64,000 nt of DNA, taken from positions 1 through 64,000 of the forward strand of contig DASSGB010000232.1 in NCBI GenBank assembly GCA_035693825.1, in the 5' to 3' direction. Positions 40,668 to 48,577 of this stretch are shown here, piece by piece. The position numbers and the translations under genes are program-made. The DNA comes from MGOM01 sp035693825. Its GTDB lineage: Bacteria > Chloroflexota > Anaerolineae > Anaerolineales > E44-bin32. The notes under the pieces are model-generated. The model had not been told where the DNA came from, searched no databases, and saw only the letters and a list, made by a program, of their open reading frames with translations. Within the stretch, counting starts at the first letter, position 1; every line of letters begins with the position of its first letter.

Positions 40668-42050
40668 TCATTCGCGTTTGCGCCCGCGGCGTTTCGTTTT
40701 CACCGTCCGGGCGGTCCGTCCGGGCCTGCGCCGCGCGACGTCGGCCTCCAGCGTCGGAGCCTCGACGACCGCGGGTTCCAACACGGCGACCTCTGCCGGC
40801 GGCTCGGACCGACGTGCGAACGGAAGACGGCGGCGAAGGTTTCCGATCCACTGCGCGAACGAAACGCGCGCCTTGCCCGGCTCGGCCGGAAGGGCATCCA
40901 GGGAGGCCGGAAACGGGTCAACGTTGAGGACCTTGCGATACAGGTAGCCCAGAACCTCCCTCAACGAGGCGATGATCGGCGCCGCCAGGAACACGCCCAG
41001 GACCCCGGCGGTCGCGGCGCCCACCAGGACCCCGGCCAGGATGATCAGCGGGTGGACCTTGACGGCATCGCCCAGCACCCGCGGCACAATGACCGTGTTT
41101 TCCAGACTCTGAACCGTGACGTAGAAGGCCACGACGATCAGCGCGAACCAACCATTGGGAATCGCCAGGTACGTCGATCCCTGCAGCAAGGCGATCAACG
41201 CCGCCGGAATCACCGCCAGGAGAGGGCCGAGGTTCGGGACGAGCTCGAGGAATCCGGCCAGCAGCCCCAGGCTGAGCGCATTGGGCAGGCCGAGCGCGGC
41301 CGTGCCCAGCGCCACCGCCGTCCCGATGATCACCATCAGCAGCAGTTGGCCCCGCAGGAACGCGTCCCACAGTCGCTCCAGCCGGTGGAACAGTTCGGTG
41401 ATCTCGGGTCGCTGTGACTCGGGCAGGCCGTCGAGGACGCTTCGGATCATCTTGGGGCCGTCAACGCTCAGATAGACGCTGGCCACGAGGACGAACACCA
41501 GGGACAGCAGGGAGGAAGCCACGCTGCCCACAACGCTGGCCGCGCTGCGAGAGAGAAGCGAGAACAGCGAACTCAGAATCGACGTGATGGACGAGAGAGA
41601 ACCGGGGAGAGCCGTACCCGGGTTCTTCAGCGCGTCCAGCACCGGATCGACGATAGCCTCCACCGAAATCACGATGCCGAAGAAACGCAGGCCGGACAGC
41701 TTCCAGGCAGTGAGCGTGTCCACCAGCCAGCGCACGACCGTGTCGACCACCACCTGGTAGTCGATGCCGATCAGGAAGCCCACGGCGTTGACGAGGTGCG
41801 GGAGAAAGACCAGCGGAACGATGAGCAGCACCAGGCCCGCGATGAAATACGTCACCGCGACGGCGGAGGCCTTCGGCATGCGCAGGCGGAGGTGGAAGTA
41901 GTTGATGGTCGGGCGCACCAGGAACGCCAGCAGGATCGCCACCACCAGCTCCGGCAGCACCGGCCGGCTCAGGTACAGCAGCCAGACCACCACCAACACC
42001 AGCCCCGCCCCCACCAGGTAGCGCGTCCCGGTCTTCCACTCATTCGTCAT
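40668..42050 (-). CDS. AI-2E family (PerM-type) membrane transporter
   Basis: 460 residues with about seven to eight membrane helices. Typical features: WLLYLSRPVLPELVVAILLAFLV, the long soluble segment of residues 95-230, FLRGQLLLMVIIGTAVALGTAALGL, NALSLGLLAGFLELVPNLGPLLAVIPAAL (split around the P-N-x-G-P signature), VQSLENTVIVPRVLGDAVKVHPL and VLGVFLAAPIIASLREVLGYLY. The basic tail (RRRPGRTARTVKTKRRGRK) is unusual and may bind lipid or nucleic acid. Some members export autoinducer-2 or act as Na+/H+ antiporters; the substrate here is unknown. GCGGAGG precedes the ATG. It is divergent from recF. Confidence 0.9.
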   Translation of the reverse strand: MTNEWKTGTRYLVGAGLVLVVVWLLYLSRPVLPELVVAILLAFLVRPTINYFHLRLRMPKASAVAVTYFIAGLVLLIVPLVFLPHLVNAVGFLIGIDYQVVVDTVVRWLVDTLTAWKLSGLRFFGIVISVEAIVDPVLDALKNPGTALPGSLSSITSILSSLFSLLSRSAASVVGSVASSLLSLVFVLVASVYLSVDGPKMIRSVLDGLPESQRPEITELFHRLERLWDAFLRGQLLLMVIIGTAVALGTAALGLPNALSLGLLAGFLELVPNLGPLLAVIPAALIALLQGSTYLAIPNGWFALIVVAFYVTVQSLENTVIVPRVLGDAVKVHPLIILAGVLVGAATAGVLGVFLAAPIIASLREVLGYLYRKVLNVDPFPASLDALPAEPGKARVSFAQWIGNLRRRLPFARRSEPPAEVAVLEPAVVEAPTLEADVARRRPGRTARTVKTKRRGRKRE

Positions 42051-42082
42051 GCTTCTGAACCTCCGCCCGCCTCACCCACCCG

Positions 42083-42091
42083 ACTCTAGCA
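42083..42091 (-). promoter_or_regulatory. Extended -10 promoter for the AI-2E-type gene
   Basis: On the minus strand TGCTAGAGT, 32 nt before the ATG at 42050. Confidence 0.5.
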
Positions 42092-42149
42092 CACCGCCAT
42101 CCGAAGAGCACTCTCGCCCGACGGCCTTTGGACTGCACCCTCAAGCTTC

Positions 42150-42197
42150 AAGTCCCCCAAGGGGATGCGAAGCGCGATCCCCGGTAGGGCAGTGAGG
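42150..42197. repeat. AAGTCCCCCAAGGGGATG repeat, copy 2
   Basis: AAGTCCCCCAAGGGGATG is followed directly by GCGAAGCGCGATCCCC and GGTAGGGCAGTGAGG. It looks like copy 1 with its middle hairpin units deleted. It lies 42 nt before recF. Confidence 0.6.
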
Positions 42198-42219
42198 ATC
42201 GGTCGGCTCCGTATGAGCA

Positions 42220-42228
42220 TGCTAGAAT
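42220..42228 (+). promoter_or_regulatory. Extended -10 promoter for recF, near-leaderless
   Basis: TGCTAGAAT ends 10 nt before the ATG at 42239, giving a leader of about 4 nt. No SD is visible. Confidence 0.6.
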
Positions 42229-42238
42229 CCGCGCGGCC

Positions 42239-43459
42239 ATGCTCCTCGCGCATCTTTCTCTGAGCAACTTCCGCAATTTCATTCGCCTCGAGTCGGCTCT
42301 TCCAGCCGGCACGACGCTCGTCCTTGGCGCCAACGCCCAGGGAAAAACCAGCCTGCTCGAAGCCATTCACTATCTGGTGGCCGCCGATTCGCCGCACGCC
42401 GCTCAGGATCGCCAGCTCATCAACTTTCTGGCCCTGGCCGAATCGACTCCGGTGGCGCGTCTCGTCGGCGAAGTCCATCGCGCCGATCGCATCTTGCGCG
42501 TCGAGATTCGACTGGTCCTCGAGAAGACGAACGGCGAAGAGCCGCGCCTGCGGAAAGATGTCTTGCTCAACGGCGTCCGGCGGCGCGTCGGCGACCTGGC
42601 GGGAGTCTTCAACGCCGTTCTCTTTCTGCCCGAGGACCTGCAGGTGCTCGAAGGCCCACCGGCAGAGCGGCGGCGCTATCTGGATCTGGCCCTTTCGCAG
42701 GCCGATCCCCAATACGCCGCATCGCTCGCCGAGTACGGCCGGGTGATCACCCAGCGCAACGCGTTGCTCAAACAGCTTTCGGACCAAGCCGCCAACGGGG
42801 ATCAGCTCGAGTTCTGGGATCGCCAGGCGGCCGAGGCCGGCGCCAGCCTGTTCCGCGGGCGGGCTCTGGCTGTTCGCGAACTCGAAACGTTGGCCGCTCC
42901 CGTGCATGCGGAGCTGACCCGCGGGGCCGAGAGTCTGCGCCTCGAGTACCTGCCGGCGCTGCCTGCTGCCGTTCCGGGCGACGGCCAGCTCGGCCTGCCC
43001 CTGGCCGAAACCACCGACTGGACCGGCCTGTCGCACGCCGCCTGGCGCGATCGCCTGAGCACGGCGCTGGCTCGGATGCGGCCGGATGACGTCCTGCGCG
43101 GCTCGACTCTGGTCGGCCCCCACCGCGACGAACTGCGACTTCTCTCGAACGGGATCGACCTCCGGCCCTACGGATCGCGCGGTCAGAATCGAACGGCGAT
43201 GATCTCGCTCAAGCTGGCCGAGGTCGAATGGCTGCGCCAGCGAACGGGCGAGTGGCCGGTGCTGCTCCTCGACGAAGTCCTGGCCGAGCTGGATCAGGAC
43301 CGCCGGCGAGACTTGCTGGCCCGAGTCTCCCAGAGCCAGCAGGCCCTGCTCACTTCGACGGACGAATCCCTGTTCGATGAGGAGTTTCGCCGGCGCTCGA
43401 CGATCTGGCGCATCCGCGCCGGGCAGCTGGAGCCCGCCTCCCCCGGCCTCAGCGGTTGA
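42239..43459 (+). CDS. recF: RecF recombination/replication repair ATPase
   Basis: 406 residues, SMC/ABC-like ATPase that loads RecA at gaps with RecO and RecR. Walker A GANAQGKTSLLEAIHYL follows LSLSNFRNFIRLES; the D-loop region RKDVLLNGVRRRVGDLAG and VLFLPEDLQVLEGPPAERRR are typical; the signature YGSRGQNRTAMISLKLAE and Walker B WPVLLLDEVLAELDQDRR are complete. recF often neighbours dnaA/dnaN/gyrB, but none is in view, so it is displaced here, as in many Chloroflexota. It is convergent with rsmG (16-nt gap). Confidence 0.96.
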   Translation: MLLAHLSLSNFRNFIRLESALPAGTTLVLGANAQGKTSLLEAIHYLVAADSPHAAQDRQLINFLALAESTPVARLVGEVHRADRILRVEIRLVLEKTNGEEPRLRKDVLLNGVRRRVGDLAGVFNAVLFLPEDLQVLEGPPAERRRYLDLALSQADPQYAASLAEYGRVITQRNALLKQLSDQAANGDQLEFWDRQAAEAGASLFRGRALAVRELETLAAPVHAELTRGAESLRLEYLPALPAAVPGDGQLGLPLAETTDWTGLSHAAWRDRLSTALARMRPDDVLRGSTLVGPHRDELRLLSNGIDLRPYGSRGQNRTAMISLKLAEVEWLRQRTGEWPVLLLDEVLAELDQDRRRDLLARVSQSQQALLTSTDESLFDEEFRRRSTIWRIRAGQLEPASPGLSG

Positions 43460-43475
43460 TGCGCTTGCGGGAGCG

Positions 43476-44213
43476 CTAGCGCAGCGGACGACGCGTCGGC
43501 AGCCCGGCCCGACGCGGGTACGCCGGCGGCGTCGCGGCCGTCTTGTCGATGACGATCAGGTAGCGGGCCTCGGCCACTCCCGGCAGCTCAACCGGCGCCA
43601 CCTGCCGCAGTTGCCCCCCCAGCACGCGAATCGCCATCTCCGCCTGATGCGCTTCGGACGGCCCGCTTTCCCCTTTCTGGGCGATCGCTTTTCCGCCTCG
43701 GCGGACCAGAGGCAGCAAATACTCGACGAGCACCGGCAGCGCGGCCACCGCCCGCGCAACGGCGACGTCGTACTGCTGGCGGTGCGCCTCGTCCCTTCCC
43801 GCCTCCTCGGCCCGGGCATGCACGACCTGGACGCCCTCCAATCCCAGATGCTCGACGATGTGCCGGCAGAAGTCGGCTTTCTTGCCCGTGGCTTCGATCA
43901 GCGTCACAGACAGGGCCGGGCAGGCAATCTTGATGGGCAGGCCGGGGAAACCCGCCCCGCTGCCGACGTCGACCAGCTTTCCGGTGGGGGTCCGCCCAAG
44001 GTGCGGCACGACCGTCAGCGAATCGAGGAAGTGTTTGACTTCGATGCCCGCCGGATCGGTGATGGCCGTCAGATTGGCGCGTTCGTTCCACGCCACCAAC
44101 TCGGCGGCGTAGGCCGCGAACGCCTCCAGCTGACGCCGCGAAAGGGTCACACCCAGCCGGCGGCGGGCAGCATCCTGGAGGCTCGATAGGCCGGCGGCGG
44201 CCGACGTTATCAC
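43476..44213 (-). CDS. rsmG: 16S rRNA m7G527 methyltransferase
   Basis: 245 residues (usual about 210-240). RsmG methylates N7 of G527 in the 530 loop of 16S rRNA, using SAM. Seen: LEAFAAYAAELVAWNERANLTAI-type N-terminus (ERANLTAITDPAGIEVKHFLDSL), the SAM motif LVDVGSGAGFPGLPIKIA, VTLIEATGKKADFCRHIVEHL and VARAVAALPVLVEYLLPLVRRGG. The start is GTG 44213. It follows the MBL-fold gene by 24 nt and is the last gene of the thrC operon. Loss of RsmG gives low-level streptomycin resistance in other bacteria. Confidence 0.95.
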   Translation of the reverse strand: MITSAAAGLSSLQDAARRRLGVTLSRRQLEAFAAYAAELVAWNERANLTAITDPAGIEVKHFLDSLTVVPHLGRTPTGKLVDVGSGAGFPGLPIKIACPALSVTLIEATGKKADFCRHIVEHLGLEGVQVVHARAEEAGRDEAHRQQYDVAVARAVAALPVLVEYLLPLVRRGGKAIAQKGESGPSEAHQAEMAIRVLGGQLRQVAPVELPGVAEARYLIVIDKTAATPPAYPRRAGLPTRRPLR

Positions 44214-44237
44214 CGAAGAGAAACGCCAGGGCGTGAA

Positions 44238-45122
44238 TCAGTCGGAGTCGGCATACCGGCGGAGGTACAGCGTCGCCAGGCCCGAACGCAGGCGCTGGGC
44301 GACGGCCTCCTTGCGCGCCGATCCGACGCGGTAATTGCGGGCCAGCTGCAATGCCAGTTTGGCCGTAGCTTCGGGTGGCTCGCCTCGTGCCTGCAAGCGC
44401 GTCAGGCGGCCGTCCACTTTTCTCAGAAACGAGGCCATCGCCGAGAACGCTTCGCCGCGCACCTGGCCGTCGCGGCTGGAAAGGATGCGGTACTTGCGGA
44501 AGGCCGCCCCTCGCAGCTCGTGGAGCGACTCGAGCCAGGCGTCGATGTCCGCCTCGCCCAGGTAGGGCGGCTCGCGCAGCGAGACCAGGTCACCCACGAA
44601 GATCGTGCGCTTCGCAGGCAGAACCACCCAGATCGCGCCGGGGGTCGGCCCGGGGCGATGCCAGAGTTCCACCGGAGTATTGCCGAGCATCAGGGTCAGC
44701 GTGTCTGTGAAAGCGATGTGGGGGACCGCCCGGTGGATGCCCGCCACGCGGCGCAAGCGATCGGACTCGGCGCCCATCGGCATGGGCGGCTTGTAGACGT
44801 CCGGCCAGGCGGCGATGGCTTCACGCGTGGCCTGGTGGGCGATGACGGCCAGGTCGAGGCCGCGCGCCCCGAGGACTCGGTCCGGATGCTGATCGAGCAG
44901 CACGACCATGCGCGGCCGGCCGCGCAGGCCGAGCTCCCCGAGCCACTCCCGACCGTCCTCGATTCGCAGCGGGGTGTCGATGAGCAGCACATCGCCGTCG
45001 GCCGCCGCCGCGCCCAGGATCACCCCCGGGTATCGATCCTCCAGGAACACGCCCTGCACGACTTCGCGCATCTCGTCCTCGGCTGTCCGCGCCCGACGGC
45101 CAACTTGGTGCGCCGGCGTCAC
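44238..45122 (-). CDS. MBL-fold protein with altered metal-binding motifs
   Basis: 294 residues. The N-terminal 200 residues follow the metallo-beta-lactamase fold: GVILGAAAADGDVLLIDTPL, then VVLLDQHPDRVLGARGL where THxHxDH is expected, LWHRPGPTPGAIWVVLPAKR where H-x-PGHTPG is expected, and TIFVGDLVSLREPPYLGEAD. Several ligand His residues are therefore replaced (Asp, Arg and Pro), while QHPD, IAH and FVGD remain. Hydrolase activity with two metals is doubtful. The C-terminal 80 residues are helical and basic. GTG 45122 overlaps the kinase stop (GTGA); a later ATG at 45071 is possible. Confidence 0.8.
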   Translation of the reverse strand: MTPAHQVGRRARTAEDEMREVVQGVFLEDRYPGVILGAAAADGDVLLIDTPLRIEDGREWLGELGLRGRPRMVVLLDQHPDRVLGARGLDLAVIAHQATREAIAAWPDVYKPPMPMGAESDRLRRVAGIHRAVPHIAFTDTLTLMLGNTPVELWHRPGPTPGAIWVVLPAKRTIFVGDLVSLREPPYLGEADIDAWLESLHELRGAAFRKYRILSSRDGQVRGEAFSAMASFLRKVDGRLTRLQARGEPPEATAKLALQLARNYRVGSARKEAVAQRLRSGLATLYLRRYADSD

Positions 45123-47206
45123 GCCTCGCTGGACAGCGGCAGGCTGAAGGAGAAGGTCGAGCCCTTCCCCGGATCACTCTCGACCCAAATCCGTCCCCCA
45201 TGGGCCTCAACGGCCAGGCGGCAGAAGGCCAGGCCCAGGCCGAGGCCTTTGGCGTTGCCTTCCTGATTGGCCCGGGCAAACTTCTCGAAGATGTTCTTCT
45301 GCTCGCTGGCCGGAATCCCCGGCCCGTTGTCGGTGACGCTCACCACGAGGTCGCCGGCCCGGGCGTGGGCCGCCACGCCGATCTGCCCGCCGCTGCGCGT
45401 GTACTTGATGGCGTTTTCCAGCAGGTTGATCAGCACCCGCCGGATCATGTCGACGTCCATCTCGACCGCCGGCAGCTCGGCTTTGCCCAGCCCGAACTGC
45501 AGCAGGTGGCCCCTGGCCTCCGCCACGGGATGGACTTCCTCGACCGCCTCGGCGATGAGGCCGCTGATGGCGGCCGGCGTCTTGTGCAGAACCGCCTGCC
45601 CCGATTCCAGCTGACCCAGATCGAGCAGCGACTCGACCAGCCGCGACAGCCGCCGGCTGGAGCGCAGGGCGATGGACAGGATCGACTGCATGGCCTCATC
45701 GTCCTGCGGCAGCGTTGCCTGGAGCATCTCCAGGCTCGAGATGATGTTGCCCAGCGGCGAACGCAAATCGTGGAAGATCATCGAGGTCAGATCCAGCCGC
45801 AGCTCGTCCAGCGCCAGCCGCTCGGAGATGTCGCGCAGAATCCACTGCAGCGTACCCTGCGGCCCGATGTCGATCCGCTTGACGTGAATCTCGATCGGCA
45901 GCTGCCGCCCGTCGCGGTGCATCGCTCGTCCGGTGTAATCGTCGGTTTCGCCCTCCTGCAGGCTGCCGAGCTCCGGGGGGTGTTGGTCGGGATCCGGTTG
46001 GTGCAGCTTCAACACCGATTCACCGACCAGGTCATCATGCGAGGTGCCCAGGAACTCCTGGGCCCTCCGATTGGCATCACTGACCTTTCCCTGCAGGTCG
46101 GTGATGAGAATCGGGTCGATGCTGTCTTCGAACAGGCTGGCGTAACGCTGCCGCGCCGCCTGGGTTTCGGCGAACATCTGGGAGTTGGTCACGGCGGCCG
46201 CGGCTTGATCGGCGAAGGCCGCCACCAGCTCGGCCTGCGTCGCCCCGTAGGTGCCGACCCGGCGGCTGTCGACGTTGAGCACGCCCACGGCCCGATCGCG
46301 CACGATCAACGGCGCGCCGATCCAGCCGCGGATCAGGGCCGACTCGGGCACTTCGTCCGAGCGCACCCAGCCGCGCTCTTCCTGCACGTTGCCGATGACC
46401 AGCGTTTGGCGCGTGGTCAGCACGCGGCCGGTCAGCATATCGGGGTTCACCGGCAAGGTCAGGCCGATGATGGCCCGGTTGTTGGCGAAGCCGCGCGCCG
46501 CCACCAGGCGCAGGACGTCCCCATCGCGCAGCAGAATGCTGGCGCTGTCGAAGTCCACCACGCGTTCGAGCTGCTCCAGGACCGTGGGAAAGACCAAGGC
46601 CGGGTCGAGGGTTGAGCTGATCGATCGGGCGACTTCCTGGAGCGTCGAGGCAAACTTGCGCCGCTCTTGCTCGGCGCTGAACAGCCGGGCATTCTCGACG
46701 GCGATGCCGGCCTGGTCGGCGATGGCGCTCAGCAGCTCCAGGTCGTCTTCATTGAAGTGGCCCGCCTCGGGATGGACGAGCGTCAATACGCCCACGACGC
46801 GGGTGCGGGTCATCAACGGGACGGAGATGACCGAACGCGACTCGCCCTCCGCTTCGTGCTCGGGTCGCCGCAGCCAGCGCGGATCGTCGGCCGTTCGCCG
46901 CACCAGGGCCGGCTCGCGGTGCTCGACCACCCAGCCCGCCAGGCCGCGCTCGAAGGTGTCGGTCAGCTGCTCGGCGGTGTGGTCGTGGACTTTGCCTTCG
47001 TAGGCCAGCGCGCCCTCGAGCACTTCGCCCTGGTTGTTGAGCACCAGAATGCTGCCGCTCGGAGCCCCGACGGTTTCCAGGGTCAGTTGAAGAATGTGCT
47101 GAAGCAGTTGGCGGAGATCGAGTTGCGCCGCAAGCTCGCGGCCGATGCGATACAGCAGCTCGAGCGAGGAACGCGTTCGTTCACGGGCCGGCCCGTGGGC
47201 GGTCAC
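45119..47206 (-). CDS. Sensor histidine kinase, GAF-GAF-PAS
   Basis: 695 residues, no membrane helix. Two GAF domains (about 18-178 and 185-350), one PAS (about 355-470; RYASLFEDSIDPILITDLQG, RDGRQLPIEIHVKRID), HisKA with a slightly unusual H box (LDLTSMIFHDLRSPLGNIIS) and HATPase_c with VLINLLENAIKYTRSGG, VTDNGPGIPASEQKNIFEKF and GLGLGLAFCRLAV. HDLRSP-type H boxes occur in bacteriophytochrome-like kinases. No response regulator is adjacent. The gene is coupled by GTGA overlaps to thrC upstream and the MBL-fold gene downstream, an odd setting for a kinase. Confidence 0.94.
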   Translation of the reverse strand: MTAHGPARERTRSSLELLYRIGRELAAQLDLRQLLQHILQLTLETVGAPSGSILVLNNQGEVLEGALAYEGKVHDHTAEQLTDTFERGLAGWVVEHREPALVRRTADDPRWLRRPEHEAEGESRSVISVPLMTRTRVVGVLTLVHPEAGHFNEDDLELLSAIADQAGIAVENARLFSAEQERRKFASTLQEVARSISSTLDPALVFPTVLEQLERVVDFDSASILLRDGDVLRLVAARGFANNRAIIGLTLPVNPDMLTGRVLTTRQTLVIGNVQEERGWVRSDEVPESALIRGWIGAPLIVRDRAVGVLNVDSRRVGTYGATQAELVAAFADQAAAAVTNSQMFAETQAARQRYASLFEDSIDPILITDLQGKVSDANRRAQEFLGTSHDDLVGESVLKLHQPDPDQHPPELGSLQEGETDDYTGRAMHRDGRQLPIEIHVKRIDIGPQGTLQWILRDISERLALDELRLDLTSMIFHDLRSPLGNIISSLEMLQATLPQDDEAMQSILSIALRSSRRLSRLVESLLDLGQLESGQAVLHKTPAAISGLIAEAVEEVHPVAEARGHLLQFGLGKAELPAVEMDVDMIRRVLINLLENAIKYTRSGGQIGVAAHARAGDLVVSVTDNGPGIPASEQKNIFEKFARANQEGNAKGLGLGLAFCRLAVEAHGGRIWVESDPGKGSTFSFSLPLSSEA

Positions 47207-48363
47207 AGCAGATCCTTCAATCCGGTGCCGGTGTTGAACAGGATGACACGCTCATCGGGCTTGATCCAACCGCGGCGTGCCAGGCTGGCGGCGCCGGCGA
47301 CCGTGGCCGCGCCTTCGAGACAGGCGAGCACGCCTTCCGTTCGCGCCAGCAGCTCTCGCGCCTGGCGCATCTCGCTTTCGCTGACCGTCACTCCGGTTCC
47401 CTTCGTGCTCCGTACCACATCCAGAATCAGCCGGTCGGCCAGCGGCTTGGGCACGCGCAATCCGGCGGCTCCGGTCTGCGCCCCCTCCCAGCGCTCGGCA
47501 CGCTCCTCGCCGCGCTCGAGGGCGCGCACGATCGGGGCGCAGCCCTCCGGCTGCACCGCCACCATGCGCGGTCGCTTGGGCCCGATCCAGCCGAGTGCTT
47601 CCAACTCGTCGAAGGCTTTGACCATGCCCACCAGGCCCGTCCCGCCCCCGGTCGGATACAGGATGACGTCCGGCAATTCCTCGCGGAACGCCTCCACCAG
47701 CTCGAATCCCATGGTCTTCTTGCCTTCCACGCGTCCCACCTCTCGAAAGGTCGAGAGATCAAGCCAGCCGTTGGCTTTGCCGGCGGCGACGGCCTCGCGG
47801 CCCGCGACATCGATCAGACCGTCCACAGGATGCACCCGCGCCCCGGCCGCTTCGATCTCGCGGCGAATGCGCGCCGGGGCATCCGCCGGCATGAAGATCT
47901 CGGCCTGCGCGCCGGCGCGGGCGGCATACGCCGCAAGCGCCGCCCCGGCGTTTCCCGCCGTCGGCAGTACGAAGTGATCCGCCCCGTGCTCCAGCGCTCT
48001 CGCCACCGCCACGGCCAGGCCGCGGGCCTTGAACGTTCCGGTCGGATTGACGCCTTCATCCTTGACCCACACCGCCGTCAGCCCGAGGCGCCGCGCCATT
48101 TCCCGCACGGGCAGGAGCGGCGTGTCGCCCTCACCCAGACTTAGAGTCCGGCCGATCGACGGGGAAGCCGGCAGCAGCTCCGACCAGCGCCAGATTCCTG
48201 AAGGGCGGCCTGCCACCTCTTCCGGTGTCAGCCGCCCCTGCAGCACCTCAAGATCATAGCGGGCGAGCAGCGCCGAGTCACACTCCGGACAGATGGCCGA
48301 AAGCCGGTCGGCGTCATACCAGGCACGGCATCCGGAACATTCCAGGCCGCGCAGCGCACCCAT
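47203..48363 (-). CDS. thrC: Threonine synthase
   Basis: 386 residues from ATG 48363. ThrC converts O-phosphohomoserine to threonine with PLP. An N-terminal zinc-ribbon-like segment (LECSGCRAWY ... AICPECDSALL) is typical of the longer class. PLP features: VWVKDEGVNPTGTFKARGLAVAV with the Schiff-base Lys, LPTAGNAGAALAAYAARAG, and ILYPTGGGTGLVGMVKAF for phosphate. The Ser/Thr phosphate site and length fit class II-like bacterial ThrC; related threonine dehydratases lack the zinc-ribbon. It is the first gene of a coupled operon with a histidine kinase, an MBL-fold protein and rsmG. Confidence 0.93.
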   Translation of the reverse strand: MGALRGLECSGCRAWYDADRLSAICPECDSALLARYDLEVLQGRLTPEEVAGRPSGIWRWSELLPASPSIGRTLSLGEGDTPLLPVREMARRLGLTAVWVKDEGVNPTGTFKARGLAVAVARALEHGADHFVLPTAGNAGAALAAYAARAGAQAEIFMPADAPARIRREIEAAGARVHPVDGLIDVAGREAVAAGKANGWLDLSTFREVGRVEGKKTMGFELVEAFREELPDVILYPTGGGTGLVGMVKAFDELEALGWIGPKRPRMVAVQPEGCAPIVRALERGEERAERWEGAQTGAAGLRVPKPLADRLILDVVRSTKGTGVTVSESEMRQARELLARTEGVLACLEGAATVAGAASLARRGWIKPDERVILFNTGTGLKDLL

Positions 48364-48372
48364 GTTGTGACG

Positions 48373-48381
48373 AGTATAGCA
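48373..48381 (-). promoter_or_regulatory. Extended -10 promoter for thrC, near-leaderless
   Basis: On the minus strand TGCTATACT ends 9 nt before the ATG at 48363, leaving a leader of 2-3 nt. Confidence 0.6.
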
Positions 48382-48532
48382 TGCGCCCCTGTCTTGCCGA
48401 TGCGACATAAGCAGGCTGCCGTATTCAAGACTCTGGATTCGGCCCCCCTCCGGCTGCGGCTCAGCCTATCGGCCTCGCCTCGCCTGCGGGGGGAATGGTT
48501 TCGGACATGGACGGGAGATTCCTCGATCGCCA

Positions 48533-48577
48533 ATAGCCAACGGCAGACGGCGGACGGCTGACGGCCGACGGCCTTTT
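48533..48577. repeat. Degenerate AGCCAACGG / CTGACGGC repeat, copy 3
   Basis: CCAATAGCCAACGGCAGACGG then CGGACGGCTGACGGCCGACGG, ending at the stop of the 48576 gene. It is related to 27700-27735 and to the insert in the riboswitch. The rest of 48382-48532 shows nothing I can support. Confidence 0.5.
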
